64,000 bases of DNA from Rhodospirillum sp047263945 (GTDB taxonomy: Bacteria > Pseudomonadota > Alphaproteobacteria > Rhodospirillales > Rhodospirillaceae). The stretch covers positions 1 through 64,000 of the forward strand of contig NZ_JBLAVB010000018.1 of NCBI RefSeq assembly GCF_047263945.1, read 5' to 3'. Shown here one piece after another: positions 1 to 9,106 of this stretch (positions are counted from its first letter, which is position 1; every line of letters starts with the position of its first letter). The notes beneath the pieces are model-generated. The model worked only from the letters and a program-made list of their open reading frames with translations. It made no database searches and had not been told where the DNA came from. Position numbers and translations under genes: made by a program.

Positions 1-488
1 CTGCGGGGGTGCCGTTCTCCTTCGTGGCGGCGGACAGCGTCTATGGCACGGGAGAGATCGAAACAGTGCTGGGCAAGGGGGCAAGGGCTACGTCTTGGGT
101 GTCGCCGCCAATCATGTGTTCCGGTCCCGGGGCAAACCGCAGCCCGTCGGCGGCACCGCTGCCGAGATCGCGCAACACCTTCCCGAGAGCGCCTGGCGGC
201 GGCTGTCGGCAGGCGAAGGAACCAAAGGGCCGCGCCTGCACGACTGGGCCTATCTCGAACTGGCCGATCTCGAGGCCAACGAATACAACAGCTCCCTCAC
301 CGGGGAGTGGACACGGGGCCTGTTGATCCGCCGCACCATCGCCGACGGCGATCTCGCCTTCTTCTCCACATGGTGCCTCACGGGCACGCCGATGGAAAAG
401 CTGGTATCGGTGGAAGGCCATCGCTGGGCCATCGAGGACAGCTTCGAAACCGCCAAGAACGAACTCGGCCTCGATCACAACGAGATAA
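1..488 (+). pseudogene. IS701-family transposase fragment, frameshifted
   Basis: Remnant of a DDE transposase of the IS701 type. The first stretch reads in frame 3 (AGVPF, then VAADSVYG, which carries a catalytic Asp context). It must shift to frame 2 near position 85-92 to continue as GKGYVLGVAANH. The fragment ends with the conserved W-x-IED-x-F-x-x-AK-x-ELGLDHNE block that carries the catalytic Glu. The N-terminal part lies beyond the left edge of the window. The C-terminal part is missing because the reading frame runs directly into an opposite-strand IS4 remnant at about 484-490. It cannot encode an active enzyme. The family call is from motif recognition and is fairly confident. Confidence 0.75.
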
Positions 489-1479
489 GCGATCAACGCC
501 ACGTAGATCTGAATACGGACAGCGTTTTCGCCCCGGCCCAGGAATGTTTTGATTTTCAGGTTCTGACTGATCCACTTGAAGAACAGTTCAATTTGCCACC
601 GCTCCTTGTAAAGCGCGGCGATTTCCTCGGCGGACCGGGCATGGTCATTGGTGATGAGGTGGAGAGGCGCCTTGCCCTCTCGAAACACGATCACCTCCCG
701 CAAATCGGTGTCAAAAAGCGGGTTTTTCGCCCCACCCCTGGGTTGCTTGTGGCCGAGCCGAATGCGTTGATCACCAAGCACCGCTTCTCCCCGCGCGTCT
801 GGGGGGCGAACATTTCGGCGATGGGCATTGCTTTTCAAACGCGTCACGAAGAGCGCGCCGCTTTCGACAATCTCCTTCCACCAGCCATAATCGGTATATC
901 CCTTGTCGAAGACATAGGTTGTCCCGGCCTCCAGGGGCATGACCCGCCCTTCGGTCAGGTCAGAGACTTTCGGCGAGGTGATGGCGAAATGCACGGGCCG
1001 GGCGGCCCGCAGATCGTAGGGCATGTGTAGCTTCAGGCCCCGACACCGGTAATCGGCCTGGGCCCAGTCAAACCGCCCGTCCCGGAGGGGAATGGGCGAG
1101 GTGTCAATCAGTTGAACCAACTCCTCGCCTTCCTGCTTGGGGCCACGGGCCAGCTGGGCCATGAGGGTGGCTGCGACATCGCGGAATACGGCAACCGGGC
1201 GAGAGGCCGACGCGTCACTGAGCGTCGTACGCTTAGGAAAACGTAGGCCGACATGATAGAGGGCACAGGGGCGCGAAGAGAGGACTTCAACGATTTCCCG
1301 CAAGCTTTTCAACCCCGCGAATTGGGCGAACAGCAAGGTTTTCAGATGGCGTTCGCAGGTCCAGGCGCCATCCCCTCCCCCACACCTCAATCCCCGGAAT
1401 GGGTTGCGACGATCGCTTTCAGACCGCGGCGATCGAGTGGTTTCAGAAGACGATGAAATGCTTTAGGAGTGAAGGGCAT
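486..1479 (-). pseudogene. IS4-family transposase, frameshifted and 3'-truncated
   Basis: The body of an IS4-type transposase is readable on the minus strand with all three catalytic regions: LIDTSP (first Asp), YVFDKGYTDY (second Asp) and the YKERWQIELFFKW block (the Y-x2-R-x3-E signature with a following Lys). The natural start is probably the ATG at 1479 (MPFTPKAFHRLLKPLDRRG). That frame hits a stop near 1390 and must shift to rejoin the body, so the gene is frameshifted near its 5' end. After IQIYVALIAYL the frame passes into the antisense of the neighbouring IS701 fragment, so the C-terminus is lost. Nothing suggests that it is still mobile. Confidence 0.8.
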
Positions 1480-1803
1480 GGCAGACCTCAAAATTAAGTT
1501 TGGCGACATGATTTTGGGCTGAAAGACAGGCTGTGTCTGCCATGCACCGCATCTCCTCGAAAAAATCCCGGGCAGCAGTGCGCATAGACGGGGATGACGA
1601 CGGAAGAGTCACCGGTTCCTTTCCTTGCCTTCAAAACAAGCACTATATTGCAGATCCGCGACTCCCAGTCGCGGCTCTTTCCGTATGGTTGCCTTCCACA
1701 GGCCGCTTAAAAAAAAAGAGACCGACCATCAAGGGGTTTAGGTGGGGTATGGGGCGGAACGGAAATGGGGTGCCGGGCAGCGAGCCTCCCAAAACCTTCA
1801 ATA
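1480..1803. other. Intergenic region between IS remnants and box operon
   Basis: No convincing gene. It holds a perfect 8-bp hairpin with a 3-nt loop at 1656-1674 (CCGCGACT / AGTCGCGG) followed by CTCTTT, which could be a weak terminator in the plus direction. Open frames here have no recognisable protein and an odd composition. The left part may include the outer end of the IS4 element, but I could not identify a convincing terminal inverted repeat. Confidence 0.4.
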
Positions 1804-1846
1804 TGCAATTTATTGCTTGATTGATCCCCGCAAAAGGAAATATAGT
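1804..1846 (+). promoter_or_regulatory. Candidate box operon promoter and regulator site
   Basis: A sigma-70-like promoter can be read 50 nt before the first box gene: TTGATT at 1817-1822, an 18-nt spacer, and TATAGT at 1841-1846. A TGCA-N6-TGCT motif (1804-1817) abuts the -35 hexamer. BzdR-type repressors are known to recognise TGCA-containing repeats, so this could be the BoxR operator. The promoter hexamers are visible; the operator reading is inference. Confidence 0.4.
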
Positions 1847-1896
1847 CTCTCTCAGATCGGAAAAATCATTCCAAGAGCTATCATCGGAGATCAATC

Positions 1897-3546
1897 GTGA
1901 TCGACTTTCAGACCAACCCGGCGGCCTACAAGCACTGGACGCTCTCGTTCGAAGGGCCTGTGGCCTACCTGACCATGGACGTGAACCCGGAGGGGACCCT
2001 CGTACCCGGGTATGAGCTGAAGATGAATTCCTACGACCTAGGCGTGGATATCGAGCTGTATGACGCCGTGCAGCGCCTGCGCTTCGAACATCCCGAAGTC
2101 GGGTCCGTGGTGCTGCGGTCCGGCAAGGAGCGGATCTTCTGTGCCGGCGCCAACATCCGCATGCTCGGCAAATCCAGCCATGCCCATAAGGTCAACTTCT
2201 GCAAGTTCACCAACGAAACCCGGAATTCCATCGAGGACGCCACCGAGTATTCCCGCCAGCGCTATATCTGCGCAGTGAACGGCACGGCGGCCGGTGGAGG
2301 CTACGAGTTGGCGCTCGCGACTGACCACATCATGCTGATCGATGACGGCAACGCCTCGGTCTCCCTGCCAGAAGTGCCCCTGCTCGCGGTATTGCCCGGC
2401 ACCGGCGGACTGACCCGCGTGACCGACAAGCGCAAGGTTCGTCGCGACCGCGCCGACATTTTTTGTTCCATCGAAGAAGGCGTGCGGGGTTCCCGGGCCG
2501 TGGATTGGCGCTTGGTGGACGAGGTGGTGCCCGGGTCGCGTTTCGCAGACGTGGTGGCGGAGCGGGCCAAGGACTTTGCCGCCGCCTCCGATCGGCCAAC
2601 CGATGCCAAGGGCATATCCCTGACACCGCTGAAGCGAGAGGTCGGCCCGGATACGGTGATCTACCCCCATGTCCGGGTGGATATCGATCGCGCCCGCCGC
2701 GTCGCCACCATCACCCTTATGGGCCCCGAAACAGCCGCGCCCGCCGATGTCGCGGCGGTGGCCGCCCAAGGGGCTGATTTTTGGCCGCTCGCCCTGGCGC
2801 GGGAATTCGACGACGCCCTGCTGCACCTGCGCACCAACGAGACCGAGATCGGCACCCTGATCTTCAAGACCCTGGGCGATCCCAAGGCCGCCGTCGACTA
2901 CGACCGTCTGATGGCGGACAACGCCGAGAACTGGCTGGTTCGCGAGATTCTGCTCTACTGGAAGCGCACCCTGAAGCGGGTTGACCTCTCCTCCCGCACC
3001 CTGGTGACCCTGGTCGAACCCGGCAGTTGCTACGCCGGTGTCCTGGCCGAGTTGATCTTCGCCGCCGACCGCTCCTTCATGCTCGACGGCCAGTTCGAGG
3101 GTGACAACCGGCCCCCGGCGCGGATCCTCCTGACGGGCGCGAACTTCGGCCCCATGACCATGAGCAACGGCTTGACGCGCCTGGAGACCCGCTTCCTGGG
3201 TGAACCGGACAGCGTGGAAACCGCCAAGGGCCGGATCGGCGACGATCTGCTCGCCGCCGATGCAGACACCCTGGGTCTGGTGACAGAAGCCCTCGACGAC
3301 ATCGATTGGGAAGAGGAAATCCGCATGATGGTCGAGGAACGGGTCGGCTATTCGCCCGATGCCCTCACCGGCATGGAGGCCAACCTGCGTTTCCCCGGCC
3401 CCGAAACGATGGAAACCAAGATCTTCGGGCGCCTGACCGCTTGGCAGAACTGGATCTTCCAGCGTCCAAACGCCGTCTCCGACGGGGGAGCGCTTAAGCT
3501 CTATGGGACCGGCACGCGTCCCACCTACGACCACAATCGTGTTTGA
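1897..3546 (+). CDS. boxC: Benzoyl-CoA-dihydrodiol lyase (BoxC)
   Basis: Ring-opening enzyme of the aerobic benzoyl-CoA pathway. It hydrolytically cleaves the 2,3-epoxide/dihydrodiol of benzoyl-CoA to 3,4-dehydroadipyl-CoA semialdehyde and formate. The 549-residue length matches the family, which is a duplicated crotonase-fold protein. The N-terminal crotonase half shows RIFCAGANIRML and NGTAAGGGYELALATD, the oxyanion-hole and CoA-binding regions; the second half is more divergent. It starts at a GTG preceded by GGAG at 1886-1889 with 7-nt spacing. It is the first gene of the boxC-boxB-boxA series, 34 nt before boxB. Family assignment is strong because the three neighbours fit the same pathway. 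Confidence 0.93.
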   Translation: MIDFQTNPAAYKHWTLSFEGPVAYLTMDVNPEGTLVPGYELKMNSYDLGVDIELYDAVQRLRFEHPEVGSVVLRSGKERIFCAGANIRMLGKSSHAHKVNFCKFTNETRNSIEDATEYSRQRYICAVNGTAAGGGYELALATDHIMLIDDGNASVSLPEVPLLAVLPGTGGLTRVTDKRKVRRDRADIFCSIEEGVRGSRAVDWRLVDEVVPGSRFADVVAERAKDFAAASDRPTDAKGISLTPLKREVGPDTVIYPHVRVDIDRARRVATITLMGPETAAPADVAAVAAQGADFWPLALAREFDDALLHLRTNETEIGTLIFKTLGDPKAAVDYDRLMADNAENWLVREILLYWKRTLKRVDLSSRTLVTLVEPGSCYAGVLAELIFAADRSFMLDGQFEGDNRPPARILLTGANFGPMTMSNGLTRLETRFLGEPDSVETAKGRIGDDLLAADADTLGLVTEALDDIDWEEEIRMMVEERVGYSPDALTGMEANLRFPGPETMETKIFGRLTAWQNWIFQRPNAVSDGGALKLYGTGTRPTYDHNRV

Positions 3547-3580
3547 TCCAAAATACGCAATCACCAAGGGGAAGAGGCAA

Positions 3581-5047
3581 ATGTCCGAAGGAACCGCCGA
3601 AAACATTGTTGTCGAGGTCAATTACGATGACCTGATTCCGAACAATGTCGACCTGTCCAACGACCGTCGTCTGAAAAAGGCGCTGGAGGACTGGCACCCG
3701 GGCTACATTGACTGGTGGAAGGACATGGGTCCCGACGGGTTCCAGGAATCCGAGGTCTACCTGCGCACAGCGGTGGGTGTGGATCCGGAAGGCTGGGCCC
3801 AGTTCGGCTACGTCAAGATGCCCGAATACCGCTGGGGCGTCCTTCTGGCCCCGAAGGAAGAGGGGCGCACAATCCCCTGCGGCAAGCATAAGGGCGAACC
3901 CGTCTGGCAGGAGGTCCCCGCCGAGTACCGCTCGTTGCTGCGGCGCCTGCTCGTCGTGCAGGGCGATACGGAGCCGGCATCCGTCGAGCAGCAGCGCCAT
4001 CTGGGCAAGACCGCGCCGTCCCTCTACGACATGCGCAACCTGTTCCAGGTCAATGTCGAGGAGGGCCGCCACCTCTGGGCCATGGTCTACCTGCTGCAGA
4101 AATACTTCGGTCGTGACGGCCGAGAGGAAGCCGAAGCCCTGCTGCAGCGCCGCTCCGGCAACGAAGACAAACCCCGCATCCTGGGTGCCTTCAACGAAAA
4201 GACGCCGGACTGGCTGTCCTTCTTCATGTTCACCTACTTCACCGACCGGGACGGCAAGATGCAGCTGGAGGCCTTGGCCCAGAGCGGCTTCGATCCCCTC
4301 TCGCGCACCTGCCGCTTCATGCTGACGGAGGAAGCCCACCACATGTTCGTCGGTGAAAGCGGCGTCTCACGCGTAGTGGAGCGCACCTGTCAGGCCATGA
4401 AGGAGGCCGGCATCACCGACGCCAACGATATCGAGGCCGTGCGCGCCCTGGGCGTCATCGACCTGCCGACGATCCAGAAAAAGATCAACTTCCATGTCTC
4501 CGTCACAGAGGACCTGTTTGGTTCCGAAGTTTCGACCAATGGCGCGGCAGCCTTCGAAGCCGGTCTGAAGGGACGCTATCAGGAAACCAAGATCGACGAC
4601 GACCACCAGCTCTACAATGACACCTTCAAGGTGTTGAAGGTGGTGGACGGCGCCCTGGACTGGGTCGAGGAGCCCGCCCTGAACGCGGTCAACGCCCGCT
4701 TGGTCTACGACTACATCAACGACGCCGCAGGAGGCGTTGGCCGGTGGAACAAGTTGATCAAGAAGATCGGTATCGATTTTGAATTGACCATGCCGCATAT
4801 GGCCTTCAACCGGCGAATTGGCGAGTTTTCCGAAGTGTCCGTGACCCCTGACGGCGAGATCATCGACGCGGCCACCTGGATGGAGCGCCAAAACGAGTTC
4901 CTGCCCTCCGACGACGATTTGACCTTCCTGCTAAACCTCATGCAGCCGGAAAGCCGCCAGGGCCAATACGCCTCCTGGATCGCCGCACCCAAGGTCGGGG
5001 TCAACAAACAGCCCGGCGATTTCGAATACGTGAAGCTGTACGGCTGA
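3581..5047 (+). CDS. boxB: Benzoyl-CoA 2,3-epoxidase, oxygenase component (BoxB)
   Basis: Di-iron monooxygenase that inserts one oxygen atom into benzoyl-CoA, taking electrons from BoxA. The protein is 488 residues, close to the known size of about 475. Two iron-ligand motifs of the di-iron carboxylate type are visible: an ExxH at about residues 161-164 (EGRH, within VEEGRHLW) and EExxH at about 250-254 (EEAHH, within LTEEAHHMF). I chose the ATG at 3581 because it follows the purine-rich GGGGAAGAGG site; upstream in-frame codons run into the boxC end. A strong hairpin follows the gene, so boxA may be expressed at a different level. Confidence 0.95.
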   Translation: MSEGTAENIVVEVNYDDLIPNNVDLSNDRRLKKALEDWHPGYIDWWKDMGPDGFQESEVYLRTAVGVDPEGWAQFGYVKMPEYRWGVLLAPKEEGRTIPCGKHKGEPVWQEVPAEYRSLLRRLLVVQGDTEPASVEQQRHLGKTAPSLYDMRNLFQVNVEEGRHLWAMVYLLQKYFGRDGREEAEALLQRRSGNEDKPRILGAFNEKTPDWLSFFMFTYFTDRDGKMQLEALAQSGFDPLSRTCRFMLTEEAHHMFVGESGVSRVVERTCQAMKEAGITDANDIEAVRALGVIDLPTIQKKINFHVSVTEDLFGSEVSTNGAAAFEAGLKGRYQETKIDDDHQLYNDTFKVLKVVDGALDWVEEPALNAVNARLVYDYINDAAGGVGRWNKLIKKIGIDFELTMPHMAFNRRIGEFSEVSVTPDGEIIDAATWMERQNEFLPSDDDLTFLLNLMQPESRQGQYASWIAAPKVGVNKQPGDFEYVKLYG

Positions 5048-5063
5048 TCTCTCCCTGAACTCA

Positions 5064-5100
5064 CCGGAGACGGGCCTGAAGCCCGTCTCCGGCCCTTTTC
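5064..5100 (+). terminator. 12-bp hairpin between boxB and boxA
   Basis: A perfect 12-bp stem (CCGGAGACGGGC, 5064-5075, with its complement at 5081-5092) with a 5-nt loop, followed by CCCTTTTC. It looks like a rho-independent terminator inside the operon. Because boxA continues in the same direction 37 nt later, it more likely sets partial termination or protects the boxCB mRNA 3' end. Confidence 0.65.
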
Positions 5101-5137
5101 TCGTCGGTTTCCAACCAAGACTCAAGCCGGAGGTCTC

Positions 5138-6355
5138 ATGTCCGTCATACGCCAGCACTTGATCGATCCGGAGATTTGCATTCGCTGCAATACCTGCGAG
5201 GAAACCTGTCCCGTCGAGGGCGCGATCGAGCATGACGAGAACAACTACGTTGTAAATGCCGACATCTGTAACTACTGCATGAAGTGCATCGCTCCCTGCC
5301 CCACGGGGGCCATCGACAACTGGCGCACGGTCAAAACACCCTATCCTCTGGTGGAGCAATACGGCTGGGACGAACTCCCCGATGAACAGGAAATTTCCGA
5401 CACCGAGGTCACCAGTAGCGCGGAACAAGCCAAGGAAGTCGAGGCCAACACGATCCTCGCCGTAGCCCATAGTGGCGAAGGTCAGGTTCTCCCGCCCTTT
5501 TCCGCCGCGCATCCCTTCATCAACATCTACACCCGCGAGAATCCCGCCATCGCCCGGGTCGTCGGCAACTACCGGATCACCGAGCCGGACAGCACCTCGG
5601 ACATCCACCACATTATTCTTGATTTCGGCACCACCACCTTTCCCGTGCTGGAGGGGCAGTGCATTGGCGTGGTCCCGCCGGGCGAGGATGCCCGGGGCAA
5701 GCCCCACCAGATGCGCCTCTATTCCGTAGCCAGCCCACGCGACGGCGAGCGCCCCAACCACAACAACCTCTCCCTCACCGTCAAACGGGTGGTGACCGAG
5801 GAAAACGGCATCACCACCCGTGGGGTCGCTTCCAACTACCTCTGCGATCTGGAGCGCGGGGATACGGTCCAGGTGACCGGTGCCTTTGGGTCGACTTTCC
5901 TGATGCCCAATCACCCCGAAGCCAATCTGATCACCATTTGCACCGGCACCGGGTCGGCACCCTTCCGGGCCATGACGGAACGACGGAGGCGCAAACGCAA
6001 GCACGGTGATCCGGGCAAGATCTGGCTGTTCTTTGGCGCCCGGACCCGGGGCGAACTGCCCTATTTTGGCCCCCTGCAGAAGCTGCCCGACAGCCTGATC
6101 CGCAAGGATCTCTGCTTCTCGCGGGAACGGGACCAGCCGAAGGAATACGTACAAGATCGCATGCTGACCTGCGCCGATGAACTGGCCGAATGGCTGCGCA
6201 ATGAACACACCTACGTTTTCCTCTGCGGCCTGAAGAGCATGGAGGTGGGCGTCGAGGCGGCCTTCCAGAAGATTTGCGACGACCACGGCATGGACTGGCA
6301 GGAACTGCGCCGCCAGATGCGCGTGGCCGGTCGCTACCATGTCGAAACCTACTAG
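5138..6355 (+). CDS. boxA: Benzoyl-CoA epoxidase reductase component (BoxA)
   Basis: NADPH-dependent flavoprotein that passes electrons to BoxB. The N-terminus is a two-cluster ferredoxin: Cys14, 17, 20, 24 (CIRCNTCEETCP) and Cys44, 47, 50, 54 (CNYCMKCIAPCP). After a variable linker (residues about 80-130) comes a ferredoxin-NADP reductase module with an RLYSVAS flavin motif, a CTGTGSAPFRAM nucleotide motif and a C-terminal GRYHVETY end. The 405-residue length fits the family. The ATG at 5138 has a GGAGG site 6 nt upstream. It is 12 nt from the thioesterase gene, consistent with one transcript. Confidence 0.95.
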   Translation: MSVIRQHLIDPEICIRCNTCEETCPVEGAIEHDENNYVVNADICNYCMKCIAPCPTGAIDNWRTVKTPYPLVEQYGWDELPDEQEISDTEVTSSAEQAKEVEANTILAVAHSGEGQVLPPFSAAHPFINIYTRENPAIARVVGNYRITEPDSTSDIHHIILDFGTTTFPVLEGQCIGVVPPGEDARGKPHQMRLYSVASPRDGERPNHNNLSLTVKRVVTEENGITTRGVASNYLCDLERGDTVQVTGAFGSTFLMPNHPEANLITICTGTGSAPFRAMTERRRRKRKHGDPGKIWLFFGARTRGELPYFGPLQKLPDSLIRKDLCFSRERDQPKEYVQDRMLTCADELAEWLRNEHTYVFLCGLKSMEVGVEAAFQKICDDHGMDWQELRRQMRVAGRYHVETY

Positions 6356-6367
6356 GGGCGCGCGGAC

Positions 6368-6835
6368 ATGACGGCACCCTACCTCCATCATCGCGTGATC
6401 ACCTGGGGAGACACCGATGCCGCCCAGATCGTGTACACCGTGCGGTTCTTCGACTTCGCCATGGAGGCCATCGAGGGCTGGTTCCGCAGCGTGCTCGGCC
6501 TGGACTGGTACGCGCTCAACATAGACCGACACATCGGCACGCCCTTCGTGAATGTCGCCATGGACATCTCGGCTCCGCTCACCCCCCGCGACCACCTGTG
6601 CTGCGCCGTCCATGTGGAACGGTTGGGCCGTGCCTCGCTGACCCTCAGGGTTCTGGGCCGGAAGGAGGATGGCACCGAGAGCTTTGACGCCCGCCACACC
6701 TGCTGTTTCGTCAACAGCCAAAGCATGACGGCGATCCCCGTGCCCCCGGAGTTTCGCACCCCCATCGAAGCCTACTGCGGGGCCGGTGGGGGGATCACCC
6801 CCCGTGCGCCCCGGCGGGAGGCCGAAAGCGCATAG
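6368..6835 (+). CDS. Hot-dog fold aromatic acyl-CoA thioesterase
   Basis: A 155-residue 4-hydroxybenzoyl-CoA thioesterase family protein. The motif WGDTDAAQIVY places Asp17 at the same position as the catalytic Asp17 of the Pseudomonas 4-hydroxybenzoyl-CoA thioesterase, and the downstream GTPF-x-N block also aligns with that enzyme. It probably hydrolyses benzoyl-CoA or a dead-end aromatic CoA ester to release CoA; thioesterases of this kind occur in other box clusters. It starts 12 nt after boxA and precedes the transporter genes. The substrate is inferred from context only. Confidence 0.82.
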   Translation: MTAPYLHHRVITWGDTDAAQIVYTVRFFDFAMEAIEGWFRSVLGLDWYALNIDRHIGTPFVNVAMDISAPLTPRDHLCCAVHVERLGRASLTLRVLGRKEDGTESFDARHTCCFVNSQSMTAIPVPPEFRTPIEAYCGAGGGITPRAPRREAESA

Positions 6836-6894
6836 CGGCGCAACGTCGCCGTTTCATGAAAAAGAACAATCGATAAACCGTTAGGGAGGTTTCT

Positions 6895-8094
6895 ATGTCC
6901 GTGGATATCCGTAGACCCATTTCAATGGCGCGCCGATGGGGCCCGCGGGCTCTGGTCGTGGGCGCCTTGGCCCTTTTCTCAACGGCATCCAGCGCCGCTG
7001 AACCGGTGAAGCTGGGGCTGATGCTGCCCTATACCGGAACCTACGCGGCCCTCGGCGAAGCCATCACCAACGGACTGAAGCTGGCCATCGAGCAATCCGG
7101 CAACCGTCTGGGGGGCCGGGAGGTCGAGTATGTCGTCGTCGATTCCGAAGCCAATCCCGGCAAGGCGCCCCAGAACATGAACCGTCTGGTGGTGGGTGAT
7201 AAGGCCGATGTCATCATCGGCCCGGTCCATTCGGGCGTGGCCATGGGCATGCTCAAGGTCGCACGTCAGGAAGGCGCCCTGATGATCATCCCCAATGCCG
7301 GCCTCAACGTGGCCACCCGTCAATTATGCGCCCCCAATATTTTCCGCACCTCGTTCAGCGCCTGGCAAACGGCTTACCCCATGGGCCAGATGGCCTATGA
7401 CCGAGGCTTTCGCAAAGTGGTCACCATCGCCTGGAAATACAGCTTCGGCACGGAATCCCTGGAGGCGTTCGAGGAAAGCTTCAAGGCCGCCGGGGGAGAA
7501 GTGGTCAAGCAGATCCTGACCCCCTTTCCCGAGGTCGAATTCCAGTCCTACCTGACCGAGATTGCCTCCCTGAAACCCGACGCCGTCTTCGCCTTCTATG
7601 CAGGCGGGGGAGCGGTGAAGTTTGTCAAGGACTATGCCGCAGCCGGCCTCAAGGACAGTATTCCCCTCATGGGATCGGGCTTCCTGACCGATGGCACCTT
7701 GAAGGCCCAGGGAGACGCCGCCACGGGGGTCTTGACCACGCTGCACTATGCCGATGGGCTGGATAATCCCACCAACACAGCCTTCCGCAAAGCCTACGCC
7801 GACGCCTACGGCACCCAGGCCGACATCTACGCCGTCCAGGGATACGACACCGGGTTGCTTTTGGTGAAGGCGTTTGCGGCCGTGAATGGTGCCACCGACG
7901 ATCAGAAGGCCCTGATCGCCGCCATGGAAGGCGCCTGGATTGACAGTCCGCGGGGCGCTTGGATCTTCTCCAAGGCCCACAACCCGATCCAGCCCGTTTA
8001 CCTCCGCGAGGTCCAGAACGGTGCCAACGTGGTCCTGAGGGTCGCCGGAGAGGCGGTGAACGATCCCGCGACCGGATGCGCGATGGCGGAGTAA
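6895..8094 (+). CDS. ABC transporter periplasmic substrate-binding protein (Leu/Ile/Val type)
   Basis: A 399-residue type I periplasmic binding protein. It has a basic N-terminus, a hydrophobic core and an AXA-like cleavage site (TASSAAEPV), so export is expected. The mature start VKLGLMLPYTGTYAALGEAI is typical of the LivJ/UrtA-like family. A good AGGGAGG site lies before the ATG. Placed between the box enzymes and the matching permease and ATPase genes, it probably binds benzoate or a related aromatic acid, as shown for similar proteins in aromatic-degrading bacteria. The ligand is inference. A large hairpin follows the stop codon. Confidence 0.88.
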   Translation: MSVDIRRPISMARRWGPRALVVGALALFSTASSAAEPVKLGLMLPYTGTYAALGEAITNGLKLAIEQSGNRLGGREVEYVVVDSEANPGKAPQNMNRLVVGDKADVIIGPVHSGVAMGMLKVARQEGALMIIPNAGLNVATRQLCAPNIFRTSFSAWQTAYPMGQMAYDRGFRKVVTIAWKYSFGTESLEAFEESFKAAGGEVVKQILTPFPEVEFQSYLTEIASLKPDAVFAFYAGGGAVKFVKDYAAAGLKDSIPLMGSGFLTDGTLKAQGDAATGVLTTLHYADGLDNPTNTAFRKAYADAYGTQADIYAVQGYDTGLLLVKAFAAVNGATDDQKALIAAMEGAWIDSPRGAWIFSKAHNPIQPVYLREVQNGANVVLRVAGEAVNDPATGCAMAE

Positions 8095-8108
8095 CCCCTC
8101 CGCGCGGA

Positions 8109-8144
8109 GGCTGGGGCCCACGGATGAACCGGTGGGCCCCAGCC
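8109..8144 (+). terminator. 13-bp hairpin after the binding-protein gene
   Basis: A perfect 13-bp GC-rich stem (8109-8121 paired with 8132-8144; GGCTGGGGCCCAC and its complement) with a 10-nt loop, followed by TTCCCC rather than a U-tract. Such stems after a binding-protein gene commonly stabilise its mRNA and give more binding protein than permease. A role as a full terminator is less likely. Confidence 0.6.
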
Positions 8145-8201
8145 TTCCCCGACCCGCGTTTTTCCGTCGCCCCGCCCATCCGCTATCCTAAGGAGGGTCC
8201 C

Positions 8202-9062
8202 GTGGATCCCCTGTTTCTGCTCATCCAAGTGATGAATGGCGTGCAATACGGCCTGTTGCTGTTCCTGGTTTCCAGTGGCTTGACCCTGGTCTTCGGCATC
8301 ATGGGCGTGATCAATCTGGCCCATGGCGCCATGTACATGGTGGGCGCCTATTTGGCTTATTTCCTGGCCGAACTCACGGGAGGGCTCTTCTCCGGCATCC
8401 TTGTCGGGCTGCCCGTCATGTTGGTTCTCGGTGTCCTCATAGAACGCTTCCTGATCGACAAGATCTACAACCGCGATCACCTGTACCAGGTTCTGCTGAC
8501 CTTCGGTCTGATCCTGATCCTGAACGACATGCAAAGCATTCTTTGGGGCAACGACACCCACGGCGTGGCCGTGCCCGAACTGCTCTCGGGATCGATTCCG
8601 CTCACCGAAACGCTCAACTACCCGGTTTACCGCCTCGCGGTATCGGGGATTTGCCTCGTCCTGGCCATCGGCCTCTATGTGGTCATCCAACGCACCCGCC
8701 TGGGCATGGTCATCCGAGCCGGAGCCTCCAACCGGGAGATGGTCGAGGCCCTGGGGATCAACATCCGGACCCTGTTCACGATCATCTTCGCAGCGGGGGT
8801 TGCCATGGCGGGCTTTGGCGGAATGATTTCTGCGCCGCTCAGTTCGGTCTACCCCGGTATGGGCGACAACATCCTGATCATCTGTCTGGTGGTCGTGGTC
8901 ATCGGGGGCATCGGCTCAATCAAGGGCGCCTTCCTGGGGGCCATGATCATCGGGTTGGTCAGCACCTTGGGACCGGTCCTCTTCCCCGCGCTCGCCTCCG
9001 TCGTCGTCTACCTGGTGATGGCGCTGGTCCTGCTGTGGAAGCCCCGCGGCCTGTTCGCCTGA
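8202..9062 (+). CDS. livH: Branched-chain-type ABC permease, LivH family
   Basis: A 286-residue integral membrane permease. Hydrophobic segments run from the N-terminus (FLLIQVMNGVQYGLLLFLVSSGLTLVFG), with the family motif GVINLAHGAMYMVGAY just after it. Later segments include IIFAAGVAMAGFGG and the conserved GGIGSIKGAF loop that contacts the ATPase. I chose the GTG at 8202, preceded by AAGGAGG at 8190-8196; the open frame extends further upstream but that part is not like the family. It forms the channel with the LivM-type permease that follows 44 nt later. Confidence 0.9.
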   Translation: MDPLFLLIQVMNGVQYGLLLFLVSSGLTLVFGIMGVINLAHGAMYMVGAYLAYFLAELTGGLFSGILVGLPVMLVLGVLIERFLIDKIYNRDHLYQVLLTFGLILILNDMQSILWGNDTHGVAVPELLSGSIPLTETLNYPVYRLAVSGICLVLAIGLYVVIQRTRLGMVIRAGASNREMVEALGINIRTLFTIIFAAGVAMAGFGGMISAPLSSVYPGMGDNILIICLVVVVIGGIGSIKGAFLGAMIIGLVSTLGPVLFPALASVVVYLVMALVLLWKPRGLFA

Positions 9063-9106
9063 GCCAATTTGCCCGAGCCTGGCCCGCCTTAGATGGAGTG
9101 ATCCGT

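Noticed and set aside
95..1030. 311-residue plus-strand open frame across the IS junction
   Set aside because: Only the first 130 residues are transposase; the remainder is antisense of the IS4 gene, so this is a chimera of two remnants and not a fusion gene.
1533..1820. 95-residue open frame before boxC
   Set aside because: Composition is not protein-like, it contains a hairpin and the candidate promoter, and no family is recognised.
2038..3621. 527-residue minus-strand open frame opposite boxC
   Set aside because: Gly/His/Gln-rich translation typical of antisense frames in GC-rich genes; boxC is clearly the real gene.
8543..9106. N-terminal extension of the LivM frame
   Set aside because: It lies within livH in another frame and is Arg/Gly/His-rich; LivM starts normally at 9107.
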